From Liolophura sinensis (taxonomy: Eukaryota > Mollusca > Polyplacophora > Chitonida > Chitonidae): a stretch of DNA of 64,000 nucleotides. Below the pieces are notes generated by a model. That model was not told the DNA's origin. It saw only the letters and a list, made by a program, of their open reading frames with translations, and searched no databases. Positions within the stretch are counted from its first letter, which is position 1. Each line of letters begins with the position of its first letter. The stretch is taken from assembly GCF_032854445.1 (NCBI RefSeq), contig NC_088295.1, positions 68,355,058 to 68,419,057 on the forward strand, read 5' to 3'. The translations under genes were made by a program, and so were the position numbers. Shown here in pieces: positions 24,901 to 36,600 of this stretch.

Positions 24901-27558
24901 TCATTTCGTAATAATTTCCCCCAAATCCACCCAAAGAAAAAAGCGTGGAGAATATAGGCCTATCTTCATGGACAACAAACATATCTCGTTTCCAAATACT
25001 GAAAGCATATTAAAATTGCTGTAAGAATAGCCTTAAATTCTTTCAAACAAATGCGGCATTTTTTTTTTTAGCCTAAAGCATTTCGGATGTAAAGTGCTTG
25101 TGTATATAGTCTATTGTTCATCCCTGTTTATGCGATAAGGTTTGGTGGGCAAACTGGCAACGTAGTCCTCATTGATTACAAGAGAATGATCAAGTCTGGG
25201 TGAAAGCCGATCATCATTACGCGGGACAAGATGCCCGATTTGCTTCCATTTCAGACTTTACATATATATGAAGATAAAAGTTACATGCAGGCCTAATTTA
25301 CATCAACCCGACCCAGACAGCCTAAGACTTACAGGCATATTCGTACTGAGGAACCGGTGGAGTGAAGTGAGTCATCTCTACAGATGTCCAAATAAGCTCT
25401 ATATATTCTCAACATTAAGAACATTTCTAGTTTTAGCGCTGTAACATCTTCTCAACTGAATTTTAAATTAAATGAAATTGCGAACTTTCTTATCTGGTAG
25501 AAAATCGAAGTAAACGTTGGCCAAATTCATCGTGGGTAAGTTTATCAGTGAAAGTTGGCCCACGAGTGACAGATCAAAAACTTCTCTTTATTTATATATT
25601 AGCCTATAGCCTGTGGGATATTTAAATTTACTGTACATCAATGTTTATCAATGACATGGATAAATTACGGGATAAATTGTTAATTTCCATTTTGCCACTC
25701 GGCTAGAATCTCCGAAGGTAGAGAAGTCATGCAAAAACTAACAAAACACGGCGTGTTCAAATGCGGTTCTCAAATTATCCTTCCCTCAATAAATAAGAAG
25801 ACAAAATACAGTCAGAGTATCAAGGTAGGTTTAATTGGTCCGATGTTGGTTACAAATTTGGTGGCAATGCATCATGCAAATATATCTGTAAATATAACTG
25901 TAAACAAATTCATAAACTATATTGCATCCACCCTCAGCCTGTCAGAAAGAAAGCCTGTTTTTACGTATATGCATGTTAATAAGGAGAGAACAGGATTTTT
26001 GTCAAATTGACTTTCACATCACATTTTGATACGACTTTGCTCCTGTACGTCATTTTGGAATACATTTTATAGGTGGGGGAAACGACAGCGCCCGGGAAAA
26101 TAACGCCGTCCATTATAACACGAATGGGTCACACTGTTAGAACACAATTAAGTCTTCAGCGAAAGGCAAGACTGTGTGAACTGTGTCGACCATTGATTAC
26201 CAAAGCCCAACAAACAGTTAGAACGAAGGAATCAACAGACTTCTCTTTTGAACCAGCACCTGTAACCCCGTACCTAATGCGTATTAAAAGTCTGGCTGAA
26301 ATCTTTAATTTATCTTATTAATATATAATAAGCTATTAAATGATCAAACGTTTTCAGATAGTTAGCAATATGTCTTCACACGTCACGTACACATCCGTTA
26401 AGCATAGTGCTGACGGCTTCCAGCAATGCAAACTGTTCAGAACCTCTCTGGCATCTTTGCATTGAACTGGAAATTAAATTCAGCTCAACTATGTTCGGTT
26501 TTAGATTTGGACACAAACAATTTTTATGTACAATTCACTACGGACAGCTTCAAACTAACCATTAGGACAAAGTTTACCATAGAATCCCGCATGGCAATCT
26601 CTGCCATCTGTTAAACAAGAGATTTTGTGGTGGCTTGTAATGGAAGTGATCGCCTGTAAAATACTTTGTAGCCGGACGTATAAAATTTGTGCATATTCTT
26701 TGTAGGGAGAAGGGCATGTAAGTTGCAAGAACTTGTCACTGATCCAAATCGACGATTGTCAATAAAAATAATTTAAAAACAAAAACGAGTGATCGCTCAA
26801 CATTTTCCGCCTCGGCAAGACGTGTAAAACACATCACTGTCTGCTACTACGCACGGGGCTTGTGAACTACCTCTTTGCGCTACACCGAGATGTTGGAGCC
26901 AGGGAACAGGACTGGTTGGCCCGGAGTCTGTATGATGTGACTGAGTGGGGTGTCATGTCTGGTGTCTTCGGCATAATGCATCAGTGGCGGTAGCAATTTG
27001 GCGGCATGGACTCGCCCAGCCACAAGAAGACACAGTATATGTACACACACCTTATCGACCAATAATCGTTCAGTACGACGTCAAAACCCAGACATACATA
27101 TACTTACATACCTCTGCTTTACGAATGCACTGCTCATTTTGGGCAGGCAATATTCCCCATTTGCATCCCAGAATTCTTCCTTTTGAATGCATACTTGAAA
27201 TTGCTGGACTGCAACGGTGCCCAGGGTTGTATCTGAACCGTTGTGGTGTACAAATATTGACATTATGAATAAATAAATCGAAACTTTGTACATGACTTAA
27301 CCATGTAGATCCAGTTTGAGTTTCAGACCGCTGTCTGCAATTTGGAGAAAACTATGACCGTTATTGCACAAATTTGGACTTCTGCAGTTCACCATAATAA
27401 GTTACATATCAAATCTTAGTTTCTGACCCCTATACCCAGTTTGGACAAAATTCTTATGGATCAATCCGGTAGGGGACATTTACTGCAAAATGCTTGTTTT
27501 CTAACAAATACATGTTGGCCTGTACACATAAGTATATAACTGTACATAACAGTAACAG
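21913..27558. other. intergenic, no gene recognised
   Basis: AT-rich DNA. Open frames such as 25729-26010 and 26945-27268 (both plus) have no motif, and several are extended by non-ATG starts. The only repeat-like items I see are a tRNA-like fragment at about 22806-22890 and a box A-like stretch near 23600-23640 on the minus strand. Confidence 0.5.
22806..22890 (+). mobile_element. tRNA-derived SINE fragment (second family)
   Basis: A box B-like gattcgaatccag occurs near 22866, preceded by a tRNA-like arm (gagtcggttgttgtgg) at the expected distance. The acceptor-stem halves do not pair convincingly, so this is a SINE head, not a tRNA gene. Confidence 0.4.
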
Positions 27559-30500
27559 TTACAGGCCTTTCTTTCTGAGTATTTTAGCATGTGCTTTGAA
27601 GTCTGCCTCTGTCAATGTATATGCCCAGTGCTGCAATGTTTGCCTGACCACTGGGGAGACAGAGGTGTCATTGAAGTTTCGATCACTCTTCACACATTTG
27701 CTGATCAGATTATTCCTCCATCGTCCCTTGTTGCCAGCACAACGTAACCAGCGCCCAATCTGTCTCTCGTCGTCTGCAGTACGTCGACCCTGATAAAACC
27801 TGAGTGAAATATAAACACAAATATTAAAGTAGGATTTCTTTGACTGTATTCAGTAACAAATTCTGATATTTTTTTGAAAATATAGGGGCCCATGTTTGCT
27901 GATATAAATATTGTAAAACATAAAGTGACGTGATTGTGACATGGTCTTTTCTACCAAGCAGCAGTAAAAGTCTATGTTGGCGAGTCGGTCATTTAGAAGT
28001 GGCCTGAGTGCATTCAAGAGGTCTACTTTGTGCAGGATGTTGCAGCTTTTGTGAATTTGCGCATTTATCTATCTGATATTTTGAATATCTCAGTTATACA
28101 ACAGCAGAAAGGTTTGTAGACTGAGGACACTGGAGAAACTCACTTCGCCTGACAAACGAACAATTCCAAATCAACATCAACAGGCATACCCAGAAGAATA
28201 TATCTAATACCCAACTGATGACAAAAAACTGCTCTTGAAACTGCCAACTGTAAATGACCTAAAATTTTGTTCTTGACCAAGTTACTCATTTTACCTGTTT
28301 CAGAGAGTTCTATTTCCTACAGGAAAAATATAAGTTTCACTTAAAAAACTAGTATTTAATGACCTTAATTTGCCTCTAAATAATGTACTTTTTCAAAAAG
28401 AATTTTCAGGTCAAATATATTTTGTTTTATACTCTTTTTATGGATTTTTGTCAGCCAGGAAGATAACATAAAGCACAATATTAGTTATAAGCAAGAAGAA
28501 ATTGCTGCTATGATAAAAATTGCATACCAAGTGATCAACCCCAAAATATTGTTCGTCGCTTGTGGGTTTTTCTCAGTGACAAAGATTCCTGAAACCACTA
28601 TACATGCGGCTTATGCAGTAATATTCACACAGGAAGTACATTTCCTGATATGACAATCAATCATTCTTAAAACACAATTCATTTCAGAGATAAGCATGAA
28701 CCAACTGACTATGACATGTACCTGCAATACCATTGGAACCATCCATAAGGGTCTTGTTTATGTATCCAGCCACTTTCTTCCCACATCTGTAAACTTCCGC
28801 CACACTTCACCTTATACTTATTCACATTTTCATCATAAGATGATGAGCAAACCTGTACAGAGATATACAGATATACATTTATTTCATTTATTTGATTTAT
28901 TTGATGGGTATTTTAGGCTGTACTCAAGAATATTTCACATATACGACGGCGGGCAGCATTATGGTGGGAAGAAACCGAGCAAAGCCCCAGGGAATTCCAT
29001 GACCATCCGCAGGTATCTGGCAGACTTTCCCACTTATAGCCAGAAAATTTACTTCAATATACTGTCAATATACTTTGTAATCATCTATATACATGTACTT
29101 ATCCCTGTCCTGTACTGTTCTCTAGATATCAAAATTAGACCATGGAAGTGGACCATTCCTGTGTCATCATGACCTGTTTTGAAATCCTCCAGCCTTCTTT
29201 CCACTCATGCAAGACACAGACCATGGTTAGGTATCCTCTTTTTTAACCATAATCCATTAAAAAAAACAAAAAATGCTATTTTCTCTTGAAAGTGCTAGAA
29301 AAATGTACATGGTAAAATGACTTCTATTAAGCCCTGAATCCATAACCCCTCCTTCCCTGAGAGAACACATAAACCATGAAGGTGCTGATTACCTGTGCCC
29401 TCCTCGACTTCGAACTTCCTAAACCTTTATTTCCTTGAAAGAATAGATAGCTCATGGTGGTGTCCCTTTGCCGAGTTCACATCTGACTGGGAACACATAA
29501 TACATGTATTCTCTTTCTGGGATACAGGGAATGTAAGATTTGTGTTGTTCCTTGATTAAGTCCTTTATCTTTGTGGATACTTACTAAACCATGCATTTCC
29601 TTAATACAGCAAAAGGTGCAAGTGTCTGTTTCTTGGGATATCTAACCATTCCTTCCACTTATACACACATACATGAAGTATGAACTCAGCTACTTCTCTA
29701 TAATGTCAGAACATACAATGTACTTGCTTCCTTCCCTGACATTACCAGTCACAGTGGCAAAGTGGACAGATTGTTTGCATGGTAAGCAGTAGATCTGAGG
29801 TTCAATCCCAAGTCTGGTCAAATGTACCACAAATTAGTAACACTGGTACTAAATCACTAAGTGCTCAGCATAACAGGAAGAGGCCTGGAAAAGTACTGAT
29901 CAGCCGACTGTCAACATTATGTGAGTGGGAGGGGCATCTTGTCTCCGGTCTTCTGTATACAGACTGAGGCTCAACACGATCTTCAACAATATTCTGGCCA
30001 CAGGTCTCCTTATAGCACGTCGGTCTCAAAGTCGACACATATTAGTGCTGTCTCCATGGACACTATACGCCAGGTACATGTACTTGACAGATATCCAGAC
30101 TTACACTACAAGCAGCTGGATTTGAACACTTTACCTCTACGGCGAAGGATCTTTGGTGACAAGACAGTCACCAAAATACTTCCCCCTCGGCACCCCAGGA
30201 AGTCCATTTGGAAATGTAATCTAATAGTTTCTACATTCAAAAAATTCTTTTGACCTCACCTGTTTGGGAACATTTAAACGATCTAGCCAATCTCTGGGCA
30301 ATTCCTTCCAAACTTTGGAGTCATATTTCTTTCCTGTAACAAAAAGGAAAAAAACGACAAAAAACCCACACAAAAAGCTATACAAAGCCTTTTTTCGTCT
30401 TTTATGCTGAATGTTTAAGCAATTAAATCTTTTCAAGGCTCAACACTAAGACAAGTGAGTTGGGGGTATATTTCATCAATAAACTGATAGAGATCTTTCA

Positions 30501-32012
30501 GTATACCCAAAGATCTCAAAATATCAAACCAAGTGTTTGCAATGCTACATAATACTGTAATTTTATTCTGGGGACAAAACTACTTTGATTGGTTTGGCAA
30601 ATTTCAGGGCTTCACAAAAATATAATTTTATTGGTCTGCATAGAATAATACTTTCAGAACATTCATATGATTTATTTATTTGATTGGTGTTTTACGCCGT
30701 ACTCAAGAATATTTCACTTATACGACGGCGGCCAACATTATGGTGGGAGGAAAACGGGCAGAGCCCGGGGAAACCCACAACCATCCACAGGTTGCTGGCA
30801 GACCTTCCCATTTACAGTCGGAGAGGAAGCCAGCATGAGCTGGACTTGAACATACAGCGATCGCTAGGGGCTTTTACCACAGTACTGCACCCTGCCGTTA
30901 TCTGCCAATGTTGGTGCATTTAGATCAAAAGCGTAATTTGCCGACCTCACCCTTGCCTTTTTCAATTTTCTAGCTACCATTTCTTTAGTGTATGCTTTAA
31001 TCACACAATTATTCATCTAGTAGTGCATTGGTCCCGATTTGAATCCCTCTGTTTGGCTACCTGTAATGCCAGATTGGATTGGTCTGAAATATGTCCCTCC
31101 AAAACTTCCCGCCTGAAGTACTTCCTTTGGGGTGAGAACTGGCTGGAACTCTAGCCAGTCATCAAACACTAGTTTACCCTGTTTGTTACGAGTCGGGAGG
31201 TTGGCTGTGAAGATTATCTCCTCTTCTTCAGTCTGAAAACATGACAAGGAATGAATTTAAAACACATGGCAGGGAATTTAAGGTTTTACTCAATTATACT
31301 CTTTAACTTCTGAAGTTTTGAAACATGGTAAACTAGTACAACGTAATGATTATGTTAAAAAACAACACTACTTAGCACTTTAGCTTCAAGTAACTGAGTA
31401 CCAGTCCAATCACCACGTATTTGTACAATCTTATCGGATGATGATACTTACAGTTCATTGTATTACTTTCAGGCTTCATATATTTTCCTGAATTAATACA
31501 TAACTTTCAGAAATCAATGCTTTTTTTTCACATATTATGGGCCGTCATGTACAAATAAAACATTCTGTGCACTTTATATTAACTTTCTAAATACTTTACC
31601 CCCACTTTTAGTACAGGATGAATCCATTAACTACATGTATTTGATAATTTTACATTTTTACCACAGCAGATGTTACAATATACCCTGTAAATGTACAACT
31701 GTGTTTCATTTATGAAAAATGTAAATGAGGTAGTTATTTTTCACTCATCAAAATGTTAACTGGAAAACTCTATATACCTACTGATATGTGCCTACTGATA
31801 CCCTAGAGTAGGCCTGTTGTAATTGTTCGTTTTACCTGTTCAGGATCAATTTTCTTTGTGTACACTTTTTTGCTTTGCTCAGTCTTCACACTCTTGGGCC
31901 CTGTTGATTTATTCCTCTTTGACTCTGTGACACCAGAGTTATTTCCCACAGAGCAATCCTTCCTTTTTCTACCAGACCCTGATGCCTGCACACATGAGGA
32001 TTGCTGAGACAT
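27559..32012 (-). CDS. conserved eukaryotic protein of unknown function (264 aa)
   Basis: Five minus-strand coding exons with GT/AG ends and matching phases: 32012-31836, 31232-31061, 30333-30260, 28852-28722, 27799-27559 (stop 27561-27559); 265 codons with the stop. The N-terminal 59 residues are polar and Lys-rich with an NLS-like GRKRKD, so it may be nuclear. The rest is a compact domain rich in invariant-looking aromatic and charged blocks: LVFDDWLEFQPVLTPKEVL, GSFGGTYFRPI, VWKELPRDWL, NKYKVKCGGSL, DPYGWFQWYCRFYQGRR, DDERQIGRW, GRWRNNLI. I remember similar proteins from diverse eukaryotes but know no function, and the many Trp/Tyr/Arg do not identify a catalytic family. A TTTCAG acceptor just before the ATG suggests at least one 5' noncoding exon, possibly ending at the GTAAGT at 32276-32271. 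It is divergent from SEC63. Confidence 0.88.
28877..29046 (-). mobile_element. tRNA-derived SINE, head-truncated, intronic
   Basis: Main-family tail and core only (gggtattttaggctgtactc, acgacggcgg, tatggtggg, ccatccgcagg), ending at cttatagccag. The tRNA head is missing. It lies in the third intron of the unknown-function gene, 25 bases upstream (in transcript sense) of the 28852-28722 exon. Confidence 0.8.
29751..30125 (+). mobile_element. possible second tRNA-derived SINE family, intronic
   Basis: A box A-like gtggcaaagtgg (29755-29766) and a box B-like gaggttcaatccc (29797-29809) sit at tRNA spacing, followed by about 300 bases without coding potential. The body is unlike the main SINE family. 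The 3' end is uncertain, and no second copy in the window supports it. Confidence 0.4.
30480..30668. mobile_element. MITE-family fragment
   Basis: The stretch gggacaaaactactttgatt, then ttggcaaatttcagggcttc and ataattttattgg matches, with scattered changes, the complete MITE at 44319-44534. One terminal repeat is degraded, and a main-family SINE starts where the other end should be (about 30669). Confidence 0.55.
30669..30880 (-). mobile_element. tRNA-derived SINE, intronic
   Basis: Main-family copy: gtgttttacgccgtactcaa, acgacggcgg, gggaggaaa and gcatgagctggacttgaac are intact, and the tRNA head is cut short near 30880. It lies in the second intron of the unknown-function gene and abuts a MITE fragment. 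Confidence 0.85.
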
Positions 32013-33229
32013 TCTGAAATCAGATAAAAATCAGTGGTATTAGTAGCCATGTCAATGAGTGTAGAAAACCAGAGTGGTGGTGTAAAGCACTGACCTTCAC
32101 CTTAACTTAAGATTTTAGCCAAAAGCTGGATTCTCAACACCTGACCTCACTGATCAAGGGACTGATGTTTGACGAGCTAGAATAGTTAGTTGGTCGTCAG
32201 GGTCGAATAACTGTGGCGATGTGTTCATTGCATTTAATTTTGTCTAAATTTACTGTCTTATTAGAGAGTGACTTACACTGAAAGCGTTAACACAAATGTG
32301 GCATGAAGATGACTGTATACACAAGCAGTGCCTCCTTCACATTCTGTGAGATATGAACCGGAAATTAGAGACCATGCGGTCTCTTTAGTAACAGATGACG
32401 AGGGTGAAAAATTGCCCGCCCTAATGTTATACTTGTACCATATTGTGGTAAAATGCCTATACACAGTTTTGAGCACCCCTGTTCCTTGCAACAAGCAGGA
32501 GGTGATAAACAACATGGAGCTAAATGGGCGAAATGCTGCTTTGCCGATTCCTAAAGTTTACAGTACTACAGAACACTGAAACTATGTTATATTTGAAGGC
32601 TAAGCACATACTGATTACTTTTCCTCAAAAAAATTCTTACCTAGAGGTTGTGTATTTTCATTTTTGTGATAAAATGTTATTCAAGGCTTATTTCGCCTGG
32701 ATTAAACTTGCTTTGTTTTCACCTTGAGTATTACAGTCACGTGGCCAAATTGTGTCTTGATGATTGGGTCAGAGCAGCCATGACATCACTGCAAAACTAT
32801 GAATTTAATTTGAATCCCTGTCAGCAATAGTTGGATATGTATAATTTTCAGCTTTTCATCACAAAAGTGTATTTCTATAGAACTTTCATGAGGATTTTTT
32901 GTACAACCAGGGCTTACTGGTCGCTCACACTGTGATAGTTGCTTAAACATTGGGTGGCCATTTTGTTTTAGCCCACATCAGATTACAGAATACATAATAA
33001 ATAAAGATATGAAATGCACCTCAGTGGGCGCCATACCATTCCTCTGAAAATCATTTATAAATAAAGCCCCTGGTCTTCAACTTTACCCTTTCGTTTCCCT
33101 ACATTGAAATATCCTCCCTTCGAACTAGTCACTGCCCATAGCAGATTAACGTATATCGGTAATGGGAAAGTATGGAATTATTAGACCACTGTCCATGTTA
33201 TCAGGGTTAGATTTAAATAACCGACTTAC

Positions 33230-33676
33230 TTTGCTACAAATATATATATATTCCGTCCCTTTCAAAGAGACCGCTATGAAAGTGGTGCCCTGTTGAAATC
33301 TTGCCCGTCGGCTTCTTTGACGAAGCCTCTCCGATATATGCGGTAATCATTAACCGTGTATTTCCGGGTAATCTCAATATACAGGACTCTTTTTGAAGTT
33401 TTCCCCATTGTGCTTCATCAAGAAATGTGTTTTGAGATATTAATCCGAACAATTTTCTTTTAGAACTCATTTATAGCTTATCACCTGTGGCTCTGGATGG
33501 AACAATGTTGTAAAAGGATCTACTTCGTGATTTTATATAATGTTTCTACACCAGAGGATATGATTTGGTTACGGAAATTGCCGAAAGACCTGCGAAGTGG
33601 ATGACGTTTTACTTTTCGCTGTGCTGAACTACTCGCAGTGACGTGTCTCGGAACTTCTGTTCTGTCAGTCGCCAAC
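33230..33676. promoter_or_regulatory. divergent promoter between SEC63 and the unknown-function gene
   Basis: SEC63 starts at 33677 on the plus strand. A candidate 5' exon of the minus-strand gene lies at about 33470-33236, ending at GTAAGT on the minus strand. That leaves about 200 bases for both promoters. The SEC63 side has tgacgtt (33602) and tgacgtgt (33639-33646), the latter matching the core of an unfolded-protein-response element. The minus side has a TATAAA-like sequence at 33478-33473. The minus-strand leader is inferred only from splice signals. Confidence 0.45.
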
Positions 33677-36600
33677 ATGGCAGGCATGCAATTTGAGTAC
33701 GATGAAGAAGGAGGGACTTTCTTTTACTTCCTCTTATCATTTTGGGGACTTGTTCTTATACCAGCCACCTATTACTTATGGCCGCGTAAAGTCAAGAAAG
33801 GTATTGTATTTAAAATGAAATCGCTTCATGTGTAGTGTTTCCATTTTCATGCTTTTACCTACAACGTTGTTGTTGTATACATGCTCAATGGTGTACAACA
33901 CTCACGTTTTTTTTTCTATGATGACATTCACAGCTGTTTGATATTTTATGTCGCTTAACAGTTTTTACCTGGTGTTTTCTTCTAGAAATGGCAGAGTGAC
34001 GCGGTCGATAACAGGTTAAGGTTATATTTATGACAACACTGATTCATGATTCTTTCATGTAGTAAGCAGCTGTTAGTATAATAGTAAGTCATCTGTTCAT
34101 TTTGTACCCCAACCATTATGTGCCTAGTCATTTCGTACTCAGGAAATTAATCCTGCAAATGCAACAAGCTGTATAACTCAACTTGAGCCAGGTTTTACAT
34201 CATCTAACTGACTCAATCAGTTATACAAGCTACAAGTTATATGACTTCAAAGGTTTTGTCATCATTTCAGGACTTTTTTGTTGTCATATGACAACAATAC
34301 TCAGACATTTTGAACCACTTTTGGACATCTCCATGTTATGAATGTTGTGTGAAACATCATACTGGATAATGTGCAAGACTACTAACGTGTTCAACCAAAC
34401 GTCAGCTCATAACACTGGGTTGTCTGAGATTGCCCTGATGGTAGGTTTGGCAAATTTTTTTTTGGCCAAGAATGACCCCAAACCAACGTCAGCATGTTTC
34501 ATTTAAAAACCTGATGCAGTTACATGTGCTTGTCATATATGTCAAGGCTGTCAGCATAGCCTTTTGCTTTGAGCATCACCAAGAAATCTCAGACCCGTGC
34601 GGCCTGGGAAATAACAGATCAACGTTGTGCTTACAATAAAATAAATAGACAGATTAAAAGATAAGGAACATAAGTGTGTGCAAATATAAGGCTGTGGAGA
34701 TTTATTTGATGGATAATTTTTGTCCCAAACACTGTGACACACTGCCACAGCAGCTGCATCAGATTTTTAGATGGCGTGTACTCTGACTTTGATTTGGGGC
34801 CATCCATGGCAAAACAAAATGTTACCACTCTTAACGTCAGAGCAGTCTCGAACTAAGAACTGAGTTATACCTGAAAAGCTTGGACCCACAATTTTAACAT
34901 GGTGTAACATATGGCGTTTAAATGTTTTCCTTAAGCATGAGAGATCGGCATAAGTTCAAGATCATTTATTGTGACATGCAAGTATGTTGATATTTCAAAT
35001 GTTATAATGTGTTCATGAAATATGTCCTGTACGAAAATAAGGTAGCTGTATTAAGTACATCTACATAAATATCTTGGTTACAGAATGACTTGGGATGAAA
35101 CAGGTTGGGTACAAAATAACTAACTTTAGAAAGACTTTAGAAAAGCTAGTTAAGGCTTATCAAAGCAAATATATTAATTTCCTTAGACTGCAAAATTTTG
35201 GCAACAAACATTAAACATCAACCAACAATTTATTTACAATAAAAATATCATCATACAGATTCCTTGTAAATTAAGCAAATTATAAAGAAGCTTCTTTTTA
35301 ATATTAATTTCTTTGTCTAAAAATTAGTTTGTCATGAGTTCATTACATTTATCCATTAAAATACTGTCTCAGTATCAATATAAAATATTGACCACTGAAC
35401 AGGGATCGATTTGAAAGACCTATGGTAGTTTTTGGTCCCATTATTCGACATCTCATTATTTGAAAAGTTTACTGAGTATAGCATACATGTAAGTTGTCAA
35501 AAGCCCATAACAGTCAAGTTATGATAACCATGTTAATCAAACATCAAATTAAGATACACAGTTTTAAATATCAGAGAGTTATACAGGAGGGCACCCTCTG
35601 TGTGTTAAAAGTGTGCTTGTCGGCAAATGTTCAGTAAGGGGGGAGGGGTCAGTGTCTTTGAGATGTGATCATGCCCTATTCTGACAAAATTGACACTGGA
35701 GAGATAAGGAATCCAGGAGAAATTTGGAAATGAGACGATCAAATTCTGGCTAAATCTATTCAAGGTGATAGCACAGAGTGGCTAGGTGGCTGTTAGAAGC
35801 TGCCCTAGTTTCCGTGAGAATAATTACCTTGCCTTTGTATAACCCGTCATATTTTTTCTTTGTAGTTTGTGTTTAAGGCCTTTGTCGCAGTTTGACCACA
35901 TCACTGTAACATGTTCATCAAGTAATGGGATGTGATAAGGAAATAACGAATTGCAATGAGCATTCTCATGGCTGAAAAAAAATACCATTTCCTTGTTTCC
36001 AAGGGTAATGAGAAAATTTTTATTTCTTCTGAGTAAGTTTGTTTTCTGAGAAGCCATGGCTGATTTAATAGCCTTGCACTTCAAAGTTTGATGTGTACAC
36101 ATGTAAATCTAGATTGCGAAAGTGAAGGGCTTGAAGACCAGAATGACAAACTGAATGAGTAAAAAGCACTAGAGTAGAGTGGGCGTCTGGTTTAATGACT
36201 TATTTGATATTCTGACATTTATTGGACGCAAACTACAAGCAGTCCGAAACCCTCTGTGGAACTGATCAAGAATAATCAGTAAAAGTCCACGCTTTGAATA
36301 TAAAATAATATTTAGAATTCGTATTAGAAAGTAAACCTTTGTTTTGAAATGGAATACAAAATCAGAAATACCAAGACTAATGAAAATAGGCTTCCATGCA
36401 AATGAGTATCTCACAGGGATAGATAGTGATAATTATGCTGAGACGTGCCACTAAATAACTAGAAAAGGCAATGGCTGTCACTGTGTCAGTCTGATAATGA
36501 AGAAACTAATTATAACTCCACATCTAGTTCCTTGATGTCTGACTATTAATGTAGGATTACAGAATTAAGCAATGTCTAAATGACCAATAAGGTAAATGTA

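Noticed and set aside
25729-26010. 93-codon plus-strand frame
   Set aside because: Composition is like the surrounding AT-rich DNA and no family was recognised.
26880-27062. Minus-strand 60-codon frame with a hydrophobic, signal-peptide-like start
   Set aside because: The first codon is TTG, not ATG, and there is no splice context or recognised family.
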